Assembly: GCF_027943255.1 (NCBI RefSeq)
Contig: NC_072895.1
Span: forward strand, 72,418,001 to 72,482,000
DNA length: 64,000 nt
Direction of reading: 5' to 3'
Origin: Anastrepha obliqua
Lineage: Eukaryota; Arthropoda; Insecta; Diptera; Tephritidae
The notes beneath the pieces are model-generated. The model saw nothing but the letters and a program-made list of their open reading frames with translations. It was not told the DNA's origin and searched no databases. Position 1 is the stretch's first letter, and each line of letters begins with the position of its first letter. Made by a program: the position numbers and the translations under genes. Shown here piece after piece: positions 12,242 through 21,235 of the stretch.

Positions 12242-12782
12242 GGGTTATTCAATAGGTGCGCTTCAACTTTTTTCCGATAGGGAGGGCGAAAGACGCAATA
12301 TTTTTTATATTTCGCTTGTCATTTGTAAACTTCATTAGTATACATTTCATCATGGAATGCTACGCACTTGAGCAACGATTGCAAATCGTGCAAATTTTTT
12401 ATGAAAATAATCGTTCTGTTGCTGCTACTTTAAGAGCATTATGGCCATTTTACGGTCCATTTAACAAGCCGTTCCGTTTAGGGGTTATGTGAAGTCATTG
12501 GTCGACAGTAACAAGCCGGCGACGATTTGTGAGCTCAGAGCCAATATTGAACGCGAAATTGCTGGAATTTCGGCCGATTTATGCAAAAGAGTGGTCGAAA
12601 ATTGGGTTCAACGATTGGACTTCGTAAAACGTGCACGCGGTGGTCATGCAAAAGAAATCGAATTTCATACTTAAATGTATATGTTCAAACTCGATAATAA
12701 AAAAAAATTAGTTAAAAAAGTCAAACCGTTTGTGTTTTATTCAAAAAAGTTCAAAAGTTGAAGCACTCTTACTGAAAAACCC
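12242..12782 (+). mobile_element. Internally deleted mariner-type transposon
   Basis: The ends are inverted: GGGTTATTCAATAGGTGCGC near 12242 matches the complement of the segment ending at 12782, and both share the inner word gcttcaactttt. TA is present on each side. Only 541 bp remain. Inside, the N-terminal transposase start (MECYALEQRLQIVQIFYENN, ATG at 12352) is joined near 12480 directly to the C-terminal end (SNKPATICELRANIEREIAG... through RGGHAKEIEFHT, stop about 12674). The whole catalytic core is missing, so this is a typical non-autonomous deletion derivative. Confidence 0.85.
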
Positions 12783-12785
12783 TAT

Positions 12786-13315
12786 ACCATAAATGCGAAA
12801 TATTACCGGGAAAAAATTCTAGAGGTTGCTTTGAAGCCGTGGGCAGACAAACATTTCAGTGGCAGAGCACGGACGTTTCAACAGGACTTGGCACCGTCTC
12901 ACAAAGCTCGAGTGAACCAAGAATGGCTGAAAACCAACTTTCCGAACTTCATAACGTCCACAAAATGGCAATCAAATTCACCAGACGCGAATGCGATGGA
13001 TTATTTTCTTTGGGCCATTTTGGAGAGCAAGGTCCGAACTAAAAGATTCACCAATCTCGAGGCGCTGCAAAAAGCCATTGTCCGCGAGTGGGCCAAAATA
13101 CCTGCAAGTCACATTCGAGCAGCTTGCGATTCGTTTCTGGACCGTCTCAAGGCCATAGTCAAGACAAAAGGTGGTCGGTCATATCGAACAAAAGTTAATT
13201 GATTCTTAATTTTATATTATCTTCACACATTTTTTACTTTGAATTAAATAAAACTAATTTTCTAAACTAAATTTATGGCCTTTTTAATTGGCAACACTTT
13301 GAGTGTCAGACCCTG
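12786..13315 (+). pseudogene. Mariner/Tc1-type transposase 3' half with one terminal repeat
   Basis: Immediately after the preceding element, the frame NAKYYREKILEVALKPW runs into a 123-codon open frame (12831-13202). It carries FQQDLAPSHKARVNQEWLK (second catalytic Asp) and SPDANAMDYFLWAILE (third catalytic Asp region), ending KGGRSYRTKVN. The sequence ends at 13315 in ACTTTGAGTGTCAGACCCTG followed by TA, which looks like the right terminal repeat. The 5' half and left repeat are missing. It belongs to a different subfamily from the two mariners just upstream. Confidence 0.8.
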
Positions 13316-13848
13316 TATAAAACTGCATATCAAGATTCTTCCTTGATATTCTAATTAAAAACCATGGAATTGGGGTGAAACATTTGTGAATTTTTTCTAC
13401 TTTTTGTATAATTTTTGGAAATTAGATTTATTTGGTTTGTATTAGGCAATGGGCTATACTTTTGAACAAATATAATATAATGAAAATTCAAAAAATTCAG
13501 AAGAACTTTGTTTCATCAGAACCACAAAAAACTAAAAATGTTCTACAATGTTATTGATGGAATTTTTTAATACCATCAACCACAGGGTTCGATAAAATTT
13601 TAAATAATTAAACGATTTTACCTTACGCCTAATTATAGGCAACGATAATATAACTCGCCATTTCTGGGACAAAAGCTTTTGATATCTAAGCATACACAAA
13701 TTATTTTCACAAGCAGTGCTGGCAATGAAAAAAATCTTCATACGGAAAATAATTTTAGAAAAGGAGTTAATTGGTAGTTTCTTGATTAAAAGTCTGAAAA
13801 AACATTTCAAAATAGAAATAAAAAATTTGAAAATAATATGACAAAAAG
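13316..13848. other. No recognisable feature
   Basis: AT-rich sequence. The 92-codon minus-strand frame at 13532-13810 shows no domain. Confidence 0.4.
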
Positions 13849-14337
13849 AGGTTGTCTGTAAAGTCGAATTACTGACGATAGTTTAACGTGACAACGTCAT
13901 AAGAAAATACTGATGGAATGGAAAATTTTAATTTTATTTGTTTGGTAGATATTTTGTATGGATATAGAGAAGGAGGTAAATGGAATCGCAATGGAATAGG
14001 TCAAGTTATATTTACACAAACGTGAAAAATTACGAAACATTTATCAAATTCATGAAAGATATGTTCAATTTCGATTGTGCATCAGACGTTAAAAAGTCAA
14101 CAACACTAAGGGGCACCATCACCGATTAGACTTTTTCGAGATACATTACACCCTTAAACACTCCCTTTCATTTCCTACTTTTCCTATCATCGTCCTATTC
14201 TCAACAGAGAAATGGTTCATAACCATGCACACAGGAAGAAGGCATATGCAAACACAAACGAATGAGCAAGATAACGAGACATTTTTTCGTGCGTGCAGCC
14301 GGCTAAATCGAATTATAAGACGTTATCACGTCAAAAA
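13849..14337 (+). repeat. MITE-like element, copy 1
   Basis: The segment starts AGGTTGTCTGTAAAGTC and ends near a ttatcacgtcaaaaa word. A second copy in reverse orientation lies at 18763-19729 with long blocks of high similarity. Examples are gcatcagacgttaa (14080 region), the cacaggaagaaggcatatgc block (14230 region) and the gcgtgcagccggct block (14290 region). Near both ends it carries the inverted word ACGTGAYAACGTC, a subterminal inverted repeat. There is no coding capacity, so it is probably a non-autonomous DNA transposon. Confidence 0.72.
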
Positions 14338-14344
14338 TATCTGA

Positions 14345-15645
14345 TATTTCATAGTAATCACTTTATTAATAATAGAACAATCAAAATTTTTTAAACAACG
14401 TATGATAAATAAGTATGAAAAATTTTCTAGTAAATACGGTGCAAAATATTAATTTAAAAAAATTGAAAATTTATTAGTTATTAATCAACAGATTAATTAC
14501 TTAGCATTTGAAAAAGTACGGGCATTGAACCAAAATATTTTTTTTGCTATTAAAATAGATTACCACTTCTTACTCCTACACAGTTTTACCACTATCTGTA
14601 CGAATCCAATCGTAGCCGTCATCAAGCAACTGTTATTTTTTCTGCATTCCACTATAACATTCAGTTTTTCAACATCACTCACCTGGAGGTCAATCGATGC
14701 GCGAATGCAAGTGAAAGCGAAATACGACAAAATGAAGCGCGGCTGGCACACATTTTCACAGAATACAATGAAAAAGGAAAGATATTTAACCTACTAACTG
14801 GTTAGTTCGTTGAGCTCTTTACCCACTTTTAATACGAGTCACATGTATGAACATTTTTATGAGCACACAACAGCTGAAGCGCAAGGCAACAGAATGGATC
14901 ACACAGTGGAGCAGATGGGTGCATGTTTTTTTTTTTTTTTTGTTATATATGAAAAGGTATTAGGAATGCTTCCTAGTATATTCTAACCTTATTAGAACGA
15001 TAGTAACTGTAATATGTAATAACATCATTAAAGTGCGGTGTAGAGATATAGTAATAAGGATATAGAAAATATGCAATGAGATATAACATCCAGAAATTTA
15101 TTAGAGAAAGGTTCATAGTTTTACTGAGTTTTTAAAAAAAAACGAAAAAATTCTTAATCATTTTTACCACCAATAATTTGCTTCGAATGTTATTTTTGGT
15201 CTAACCTCTTAAGCATATTTATCATTAGAAATGTTGGAACAAGAATTTTATCTTTTGAAAAAAAAAGGGAAATATTGAGTATAATGTATATCGCTTTGAA
15301 AAAAAGGCTAAAAGGGGGGGATAGAGGAGTGTATCCCCATCTTAAAACTGTAAACCGAACCTGCCGGAGGCTTATAGTTTTTAAGAAGTTAAAGTTCTTT
15401 AATTTAGCGAAAAGTTGGTGTTGCCATACACCTGAAATAAAAACGAAGTTCGTATGCAGGGATTTTAAGTGGAAGGTTCATTGTAAAACTGCAGTAATTT
15501 TTTGCTGTAATTTAAAGTTGAGAACTATTTTTGAAAATAAAAACATACAACTCATTTCAACTTGAAAACAATGATATTAAGCGTATCACAAAAAATAATA
15601 AAGTAATTAAAAGTCAAAAATTACTGTTTATAAGTGTATTGTATT
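14345..15645. other. No recognisable gene; poly-T run
   Basis: The open frames at 14525-14797 and 15275-15565 lack domains. A run of T lies at about 14925-14941. Confidence 0.4.
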
Positions 15646-15652
15646 GCTTCGA

Positions 15653-16020
15653 TCAGTTCAACAAATGGGTCTTCAAGCTTTTTTTAGCAGATTTTCTCCA
15701 CAAAAATTCAACTATAACTTTATGGAAAAATCTCTTCACTACGCGCCATTGGGACTCAATTCTTTGCGTGTGAGTACCATCTTCCGCCACAAAGGGGTTG
15801 TCGGGGTCGCTGTGGTTTACTTTCTTGTACTCATGCCCATAATTAGCCAAGCAGTCATAGGCTCTCCAGAAGTCCGTATGTATTATAGAGCCTTCTTTGA
15901 CGTGCTTTCTAATTAAAGGTATGAGCACATCCGCGGAACGTATGTTGTCTGGACACACTTCTAGGCAGAGATCCTCACTACCGTCCTCAGTAATGCCAAG
16001 AACCCAGTGTAATGTGGCTA
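15653..16020 (-). pseudogene. Merlin (ISXO2/IS1595-type) transposase fragment
   Basis: On the minus strand from about 16020: HWVLGITEDGSEDLCLEVCP, then NIRSADVLIPLIRKHVKEGS, then IIHTDFWRAYDCL, then NHSDPDNPFV, then HTQRIESQWRVVKRFFHK (ORF 15653-15958). This is the C-terminal half of the DDE domain of Merlin/ISXO2-like transposases. HTDFWRAY holds the second Asp and RIESQW the catalytic Glu. The first Asp and the N-terminal zinc-binding part are missing, and no terminal repeats were found, so it is a remnant. Confidence 0.85.
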
Positions 16021-16132
16021 ATTATAGTGAAGTTCCCAAGGGAATTTTGAAGGCAAATAATTATGAAATTATTATATCCCGAATAATTTGGAGTTATAAA
16101 GAGTGTTCCTTAACACCTCACTAACATCTCCA

Positions 16133-16143
16133 CCAAGTTTCAT
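16133..16143. repeat. SINE target-site duplication, left
   Basis: The 11-mer CCAAGTTTCAT recurs at 16465-16475, exactly flanking the SINE. It is a direct repeat left by target-primed reverse transcription. Confidence 0.8.
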
Positions 16144-16464
16144 ATACATATATATATATATATATATAATTGGCGCGTACATCCTTTTTGGCCGAGCTCC
16201 TCCTCCTATTTGTGGTGTGCGTCTTGATGTTGTTCCACAAATGGAGGGACCTATAGTTTCAAGCCGACTCCGAACGGCAGATATTTTTATGAGGAGCTTT
16301 TTCATGGCAGAAATACACTCGAAGGATTGCCATTGCCTGCCGAGGGGCGACCGCTATTAGAAAAATGTTTTTCTTAATTTTGGTTTCACCGAGATTCGAA
16401 CCAACGTTCTCTCTGTGAATTCCGAATGGTAATCACGCACCAACCCATTCGGCTACGGCGGCCG
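16144..16464 (-). mobile_element. Complete tRNA-derived SINE (reference copy)
   Basis: Read on the minus strand from 16464, it opens with a tRNA-like head: an A-box-like TAGCCGAATGGGTTGG, then a perfect RNA polymerase III B box GGTTCGAATCTC (about 16389-16402 on the + strand in complement). A tRNA-unrelated body follows, with blocks such as TAATAGCGGTCGCCCCTCGG and TGCCGTTCGGAGTCGGCTTG. The 3' end is GCGCCAATTATATATATATA, a TA-repeat tail. Perfect 11-bp direct repeats flank it (16133-16143, 16465-16475). The head resembles a Leu/Ser-type tRNA with a long variable region. It has no protein-coding capacity and would depend on a LINE for movement. Confidence 0.85.
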
Positions 16465-16475
16465 CCAAGTTTCAT
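16465..16475. repeat. SINE target-site duplication, right
   Basis: CCAAGTTTCAT, a perfect match to 16133-16143. Confidence 0.8.
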
Positions 16476-16829
16476 TAATAAAGATATAATAGTTTGCCAA
16501 AAATTGTCCAATATACATTATTCTAAATTCCAGCCCGAAAAAAGAAAGACGCTTCACCCTGCCATTGGGGAGTAGAGCAGATCGCCTCCACACGGGTTTC
16601 GCCAATGATCTGCGGCTTTAACCGTATTCTAAACCTGAACGGTGTCGACCGTGCTTTCTTTTAGACTATCATTTTCCTTACCTGGAATTTGATCGCTTTG
16701 TATGGATTTAGGGGCGCTCTCGCCCAAAGTTTAATTTGGCTATGTGGCACAATTATAAAGCCAATTTTGTCCTTGTCTGGTGATATTCGCTTAAAAAGAT
16801 GACCTCAGTTAAGAAGCTGTAGAGCGTCC

Positions 16830-17345
16830 AAAGGTCTGTACCAATTGGAATCATTGAGGCGCAAGCAGAGATACCCGCAATTTAGAAAGCAGTGGATTGG
16901 ATGCTTACTTCTGTAATTACTGTGAAGGACGTAAATATCTACTCCGACAGTCAGGTGATAATTGTGGTCTTAGGCTCTTTGTTTGTGCGTGCGAAATTAG
17001 TCGAGGAATTCATGACTTCTCTCTCGACTGCATCTAATACTTCGATATTAGGCTCATCTGTGCTTCCGATCACAGTGGCATAGAGAGGAACTGCTGGGCT
17101 GATGAACTGGGTAGGCAGGGTGACCTGCAAACGGTTTCGCGAGATGAGTAAAGTCGCAAGATCCTTCTGGTCACTGCTAGATCGTAAGTGCTCGAGGGAA
17201 CTTCTAAGACTAACAAAGCCGCAACTCTCGAATTGGGTATGTATCCTCACCAGACATTGTCCCTTAGGTATCCCTGTGGTGTGACTAGGGATTGCTTCAA
17301 GTCCTTTCTGCAGAAGCTGTCTGCCATTCCAATTCTTCCAATAGT
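16830..17345 (+). pseudogene. Non-LTR retrotransposon RNase H fragment
   Basis: The + strand reads KAVDWMLTSVITVKDVNIYSDSQVIIVVL from about 16885, an RNase H block with the IYSDSQ Asp motif. After frameshifts, ERNCWADELGRQGDLQT follows near 17086-17130, the ADEL Asp motif. The intervening and following text matches the spacing of a LINE RNase H tail but is very decayed. The 133-codon open frame on the opposite strand (16951-17352) is its shadow. Sequence at 16540-16830 may be more of the same element but could not be read. Confidence 0.6.
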
Positions 17346-17352
17346 GAAACAT

Positions 17353-18762
17353 TATTTTACAGTCATGTTCATGTATGGTATTTCGTTTTTTGCAATTTCA
17401 ACCAGAATGAAAACAAAAATAGATCACTTTGACAAATGAGATGCTATACTGCTGTAGCTTGTATGAACTCGACTTGATCAAAACGTAGACCACAAATTTG
17501 AGAAAACGCTCAATATAAGACGTACTTTGGATGCATGCTCTTATAATTAATATACATATATATAAACGTCTTTATGAAAACAAGAGCTTCTATCAAACAG
17601 TTAACCAGCTGCGATCTGTTCATGCCTTGGCAAAGCAACTTGCTCGAATTAGAGTTGCGATTTGAGTTCGCTAGCCTTTTTTTGTTAGACCACCTGGTAT
17701 ACGGTGAGTTCGTAATGCGAATATATTTCTTATATTTTTATAATTATTTACTTATTTATTATTCAAAAATTTTTATAATATTTTATTTATTTTATTTATT
17801 ATTTTACTTTATTAAAAAAGAACTCCTTTAGGTGGCACAAATAGTTTATTTGCTAACAACTATTTAAGTTTACAAACAGCTCTAAAATAAATATACTTTT
17901 TACCAATATTTTTAAGGTACTCAACTACTGTCCGCCACCACATTTATGAAAGACGAAAGATAAATGGCACAACTTTTACTTTCATCATCCCAATACATAT
18001 TTGTTGCTCCCTTTATCATTCGAGAAATACAAACGGTATTTACATATTTTTTATGTAGATGCAATTTCCAGCCATTTTACTCGCTGTTAACCGTCATATT
18101 TGAAAATTTATTGCCTTGTCAACAGCTCGAACCGCCTCACAAACTTATTGCTGTCACCTTAACAGTGTTAGTATGTCAGCAAAGCAGGAATTACATAATT
18201 GCGCAGAAACGTACAAATTCAAAACCACATAAATAAATAAATAATAAGTAGAGAAGTGTTTTGCTTTTGTTTTGGACGAAGCTGAAACCCAGCGCATGTT
18301 TTCCACAATATTTAAAGAGTTATTCCCACTTTGAGCAACTTGTATACAAATTCACTAGAGCTTTACAAAGAGATATTAGAAATTAACTTCATTTTGAGAG
18401 TGATTAAATCGATAGCTTTTTTGTAGAAATGAAGAAGCAATCAAAAGTTTTTAAGTCGCTCACTTTAATCTTGACTGTGCAGCCACAAATTTGAGATATT
18501 CTTAAACAAAATGTATGAAAAATTGTTTGGATGTTATAAGGAAATTAGTTTATAGATTACGTTTAAAACTAAAGTAAAAATTGGTTTCATTGATACAAAA
18601 ACTTTCCCTGCCAACTTGTGATACCTCAATTTTCATCAAAAATGTTTTGTTGAAACTTACTGCATACGTGAAAGCAAGAATTTTCCGGTATACTCTTTAC
18701 ACTGTTTGACGAGCTTGCGGGAGTAAATTAAGAGCTTTTCAGTAGATTTGTCCTAGATGGTA
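17353..18762. other. AT-rich stretch without supported features
   Basis: A very T-rich segment lies at 17720-17815. The small open frames (17574-17831, 17964-18236) show no domain. The last 20 bp or so (tcctagatggtagttt) may be a degraded outer end of the following MITE. Confidence 0.4.
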
Positions 18763-19729
18763 GTTTTTATTGACGTGATAACGTCTTATAATTCGATGAA
18801 GCCGGCTGCACGCACCAAAAAATGGGACGTTATCTTGCTCATGCGCCGTTATCTTGCTTGAACTGCAAGCGAGAACGCGGAACGAACGACAAAGAGGCAC
18901 AATTTTTATATATATGTATGCACAGGGTTGGCCATATTAAACTGACCCATGTGATTATTAAAAAAATATGGAAAAAGAAACATTTTTTTGTGTTTCATTG
19001 TGAAAAACATTTAATTTAGTTCAAGGAGATTCGTTTACATCACTTTTTGAATATGATATCGCGCAAGTGGTCGCCCTTAGCTCGTATAGCGTAATGTGCC
19101 CGTTTTTCGGCGTTTTCCATAGTTTTGGCCAGCGTCTCGGCCGATATGGCGGCTATTTCCCGTCGGATATTGGCCTTAAGTGCGCCTAGTGTCTTTGGCT
19201 TGTTGACGTAAACCTTAGATTTCAAATTACAGTAAAAAGTTATAGGGTTACTCAATGGGTCAGTTTAATATGGCCAACCCTGTATATGCGCATAGGTATA
19301 TAAATTCACATACTTGTATTTGCATATGCCTTCTTCCTGTGTGCATGGTAATGAACCAATTCTCTGCTGAGAATAAACGATGATAGAAAAATTAGGAAAT
19401 GAAAGGGAGTGTAAAGTGTCTTAAAAAAGGCAAATCGATGATGATGCCTCTTAGTGTTGTTGACTTATTAACGTCTGATGCACAATCGAAATTGAACATA
19501 TCTTTCATGAATTTGATAAATGTTTCGTAATTTTACACGTTTGTGTAAATATAACTTGATCAATTCCATTGCGATTCCATTTACATCCTTCTCTATATCC
19601 ATACAAAACATCTATCAAACAAATAAAATTAAAATTTTGTTTTGAAAATTGCAACCATTACATCAGTATTTTGTTATGACGTTGTCACGTTAAACTATAG
19701 TCAGTAAACTGACTTTACAGACAACCTCC
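18763..19729 (-). repeat. MITE-like element, copy 2, carrying a nested mariner
   Basis: Inverted relative to copy 1 (13849-14337). It begins near tgacgtgataacgtcttata and ends with the complement of AGGTTGTCTGTAAAGTC at about 19712-19728. It contains about 100 bp not present in copy 1, plus the nested mariner-type element at 18923-19282. Shared blocks include gccggctgcacgcac and gcatatgccttcttcctgtg. Confidence 0.72.
18923..19282 (-). mobile_element. Internally deleted mariner-type element with perfect terminal repeats
   Basis: The 28-bp ends at 18923-18950 and 19255-19282 are perfect inverted repeats starting CAGGGTTGGCCATATTAAAC. Only 360 bp remain. A minus-strand open frame (19040-19255) encodes the transposase C-terminus: NKPKTLGALKANIRREIAAI followed by RAKGDHLRDIIFKK, the region after the third catalytic Asp. 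TA is present on the right flank, while the left flank reads CA, so one target base may have mutated. The perfect ends despite the deleted interior indicate a mobilised non-autonomous copy. Confidence 0.85.
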
Positions 19730-20835
19730 TTTTTTTTTGTACGCTAAGGCTCATCTTCGTCGATTCGAAGACGCTTATTTTATTTTGATGAGAAGTGTTG
19801 CTGTTAAATTAACTAATATCAATTTAAGAAACCAAAACAAACCTTCTTCAATCAACTTAAATTTAAAAATTCGTATTGGCGATTCGACGATGAAGTGCGT
19901 TATTATTAAGATCCTTATCATGTGGATACAAACTCAATATTGAAGTTTTTACGCAACCATTATGTGAAAAAATACAACGCTTTAGCGCGAATGATGAAAT
20001 TCAAGATTCCAGAGGTTCAAGTGGAAAAATGAGGGTAACTTTTCCGTGCCGTAAATATAAGTAAATGCGGTTTGTGGAAGAATTAACAAGAGAATAGCAG
20101 AATAGCCAGCGTTAGTAAATAAGCATGACAAGATGTATTAAGTTAATATAAAGAAGGGGATAATAGAAAGAAAAGGTGGTGCTTGGAACCAAAAAATGGA
20201 AACAACCTACACTTACGTCCGCACAACAGCTGATTCTGTCAAATTCACTGAAAACCGAGTAACAGGGCCGCGATATACATAAACTTCTACATTCTCCTAG
20301 CAGTGAAACCTTAGTGCACTATTGAGCACAGGTATAAAAATTTAACTCTCAAAAGGTAAATCAGAAAGCAAAACTGCTATGCAGCCACAATCAATTTTAG
20401 TTAATTAGAACTTAATTCACACATTTTTTCCAGAAACAAATACACATACCTGTATGTGTGATGGTGCGATTATATGTAAAAATATATATTCATATTAATT
20501 TCGTAGAACAGAGAGAGCTTATTATTTTGCTTCATGCAAAATGTTGTTGCATTAATTTAAAATTAAAGTTGTATGTATTTAATAACGATCGGACACGTGA
20601 TGAATGCGCATTAAGATATCAAATTTTAAAAGTTATAATTTAAGAAATGTGTTAATAATCTTGCGCATTTGTTATTCTAAATTTATAAGTGAGTCTGTGC
20701 TGATACTGTAGTCAAAAAAGTTCGATAATAAATTTTAGCAAAATTGAACGCCGATGATATCGCGCTGTTATCTGAGGATGCGCGGCTTTACATAATAAAT
20801 TGTCAAAGTAGGTCGAGCCCTTGGAATTCAATTGT
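19730..20835. other. No recognisable feature
   Basis: Poly-T at 19728-19738, then AT-rich sequence without domain-bearing frames. Confidence 0.4.
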
Positions 20836-20888
20836 TCCATAGATGGAGGGATCTAAGTCACGCACCAACCCATTCGGCAATGGCGGCA
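20836..20888 (-). repeat. SINE scrap (head plus a piece of body)
   Basis: ccatagatggagggatct joins directly to gtcacgcaccaacccattcg-gcaatggcggc. The first matches the SINE body and the second its tRNA-like head in complement, so most of the body is deleted. Confidence 0.65.
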
Positions 20889-20889
20889 G

Positions 20890-21190
20890 TGATAGTGTTG
20901 ATAGTCACCAAATATTTCATATTGGTACCAAAGAGGTTGCTACCGCTGAGAATTTCAAATATCTTGGGTCCATTGTAAGCAATGATTGCACACTAGACCG
21001 CGAAGTGCCGAACCACATACAAGCCATTTGGTGAAGATGGCGCGCAGTGCCAGAAGTTCTGTGTGACAAAAAGATTTCGATGAAACTAAAAGACAAAATT
21101 TATAAAACTGAATGGTCACCGGTGCCCGCTAAGCAGGAGCAAAGGATCCATGTGGCGGAGATGAGAATGCTGGGCAACCCAGGATGAAGT
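20890..21190 (+). pseudogene. RTE-like LINE reverse transcriptase C-terminal fragment
   Basis: The + strand reads FHIGTKEVATAENFKYLGSI, then VSNDCTLDREVPNHIQAIW, and after a stop RWRAVPEVLCDKKISMKLKD, then KIYKTEW. A deletion precedes KQEQRIHVAEMRMLG. The FKYLGS...EV..RI..W..W arrangement is the thumb/C-terminal part of RTE-clade-like reverse transcriptases. No endonuclease or RT core is present. Stops and a deletion mark it as dead. Confidence 0.7.
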
Positions 21191-21235
21191 ATGAGGAGGT
21201 TCTACCCAACTAAGGTACCATAACGAGAAATAAGA

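Noticed and set aside
16389..16464. tRNA gene on the minus strand
   Set aside because: It has an A-box-like region and a perfect B box, but no paired acceptor stem is evident and it continues directly into the SINE body. The same head occurs in other SINE copies.
16951..17352. 133-codon minus-strand protein
   Set aside because: It is antisense to the RNase H fragment (IYSDSQ, ADELG) on the + strand and has no domain of its own.
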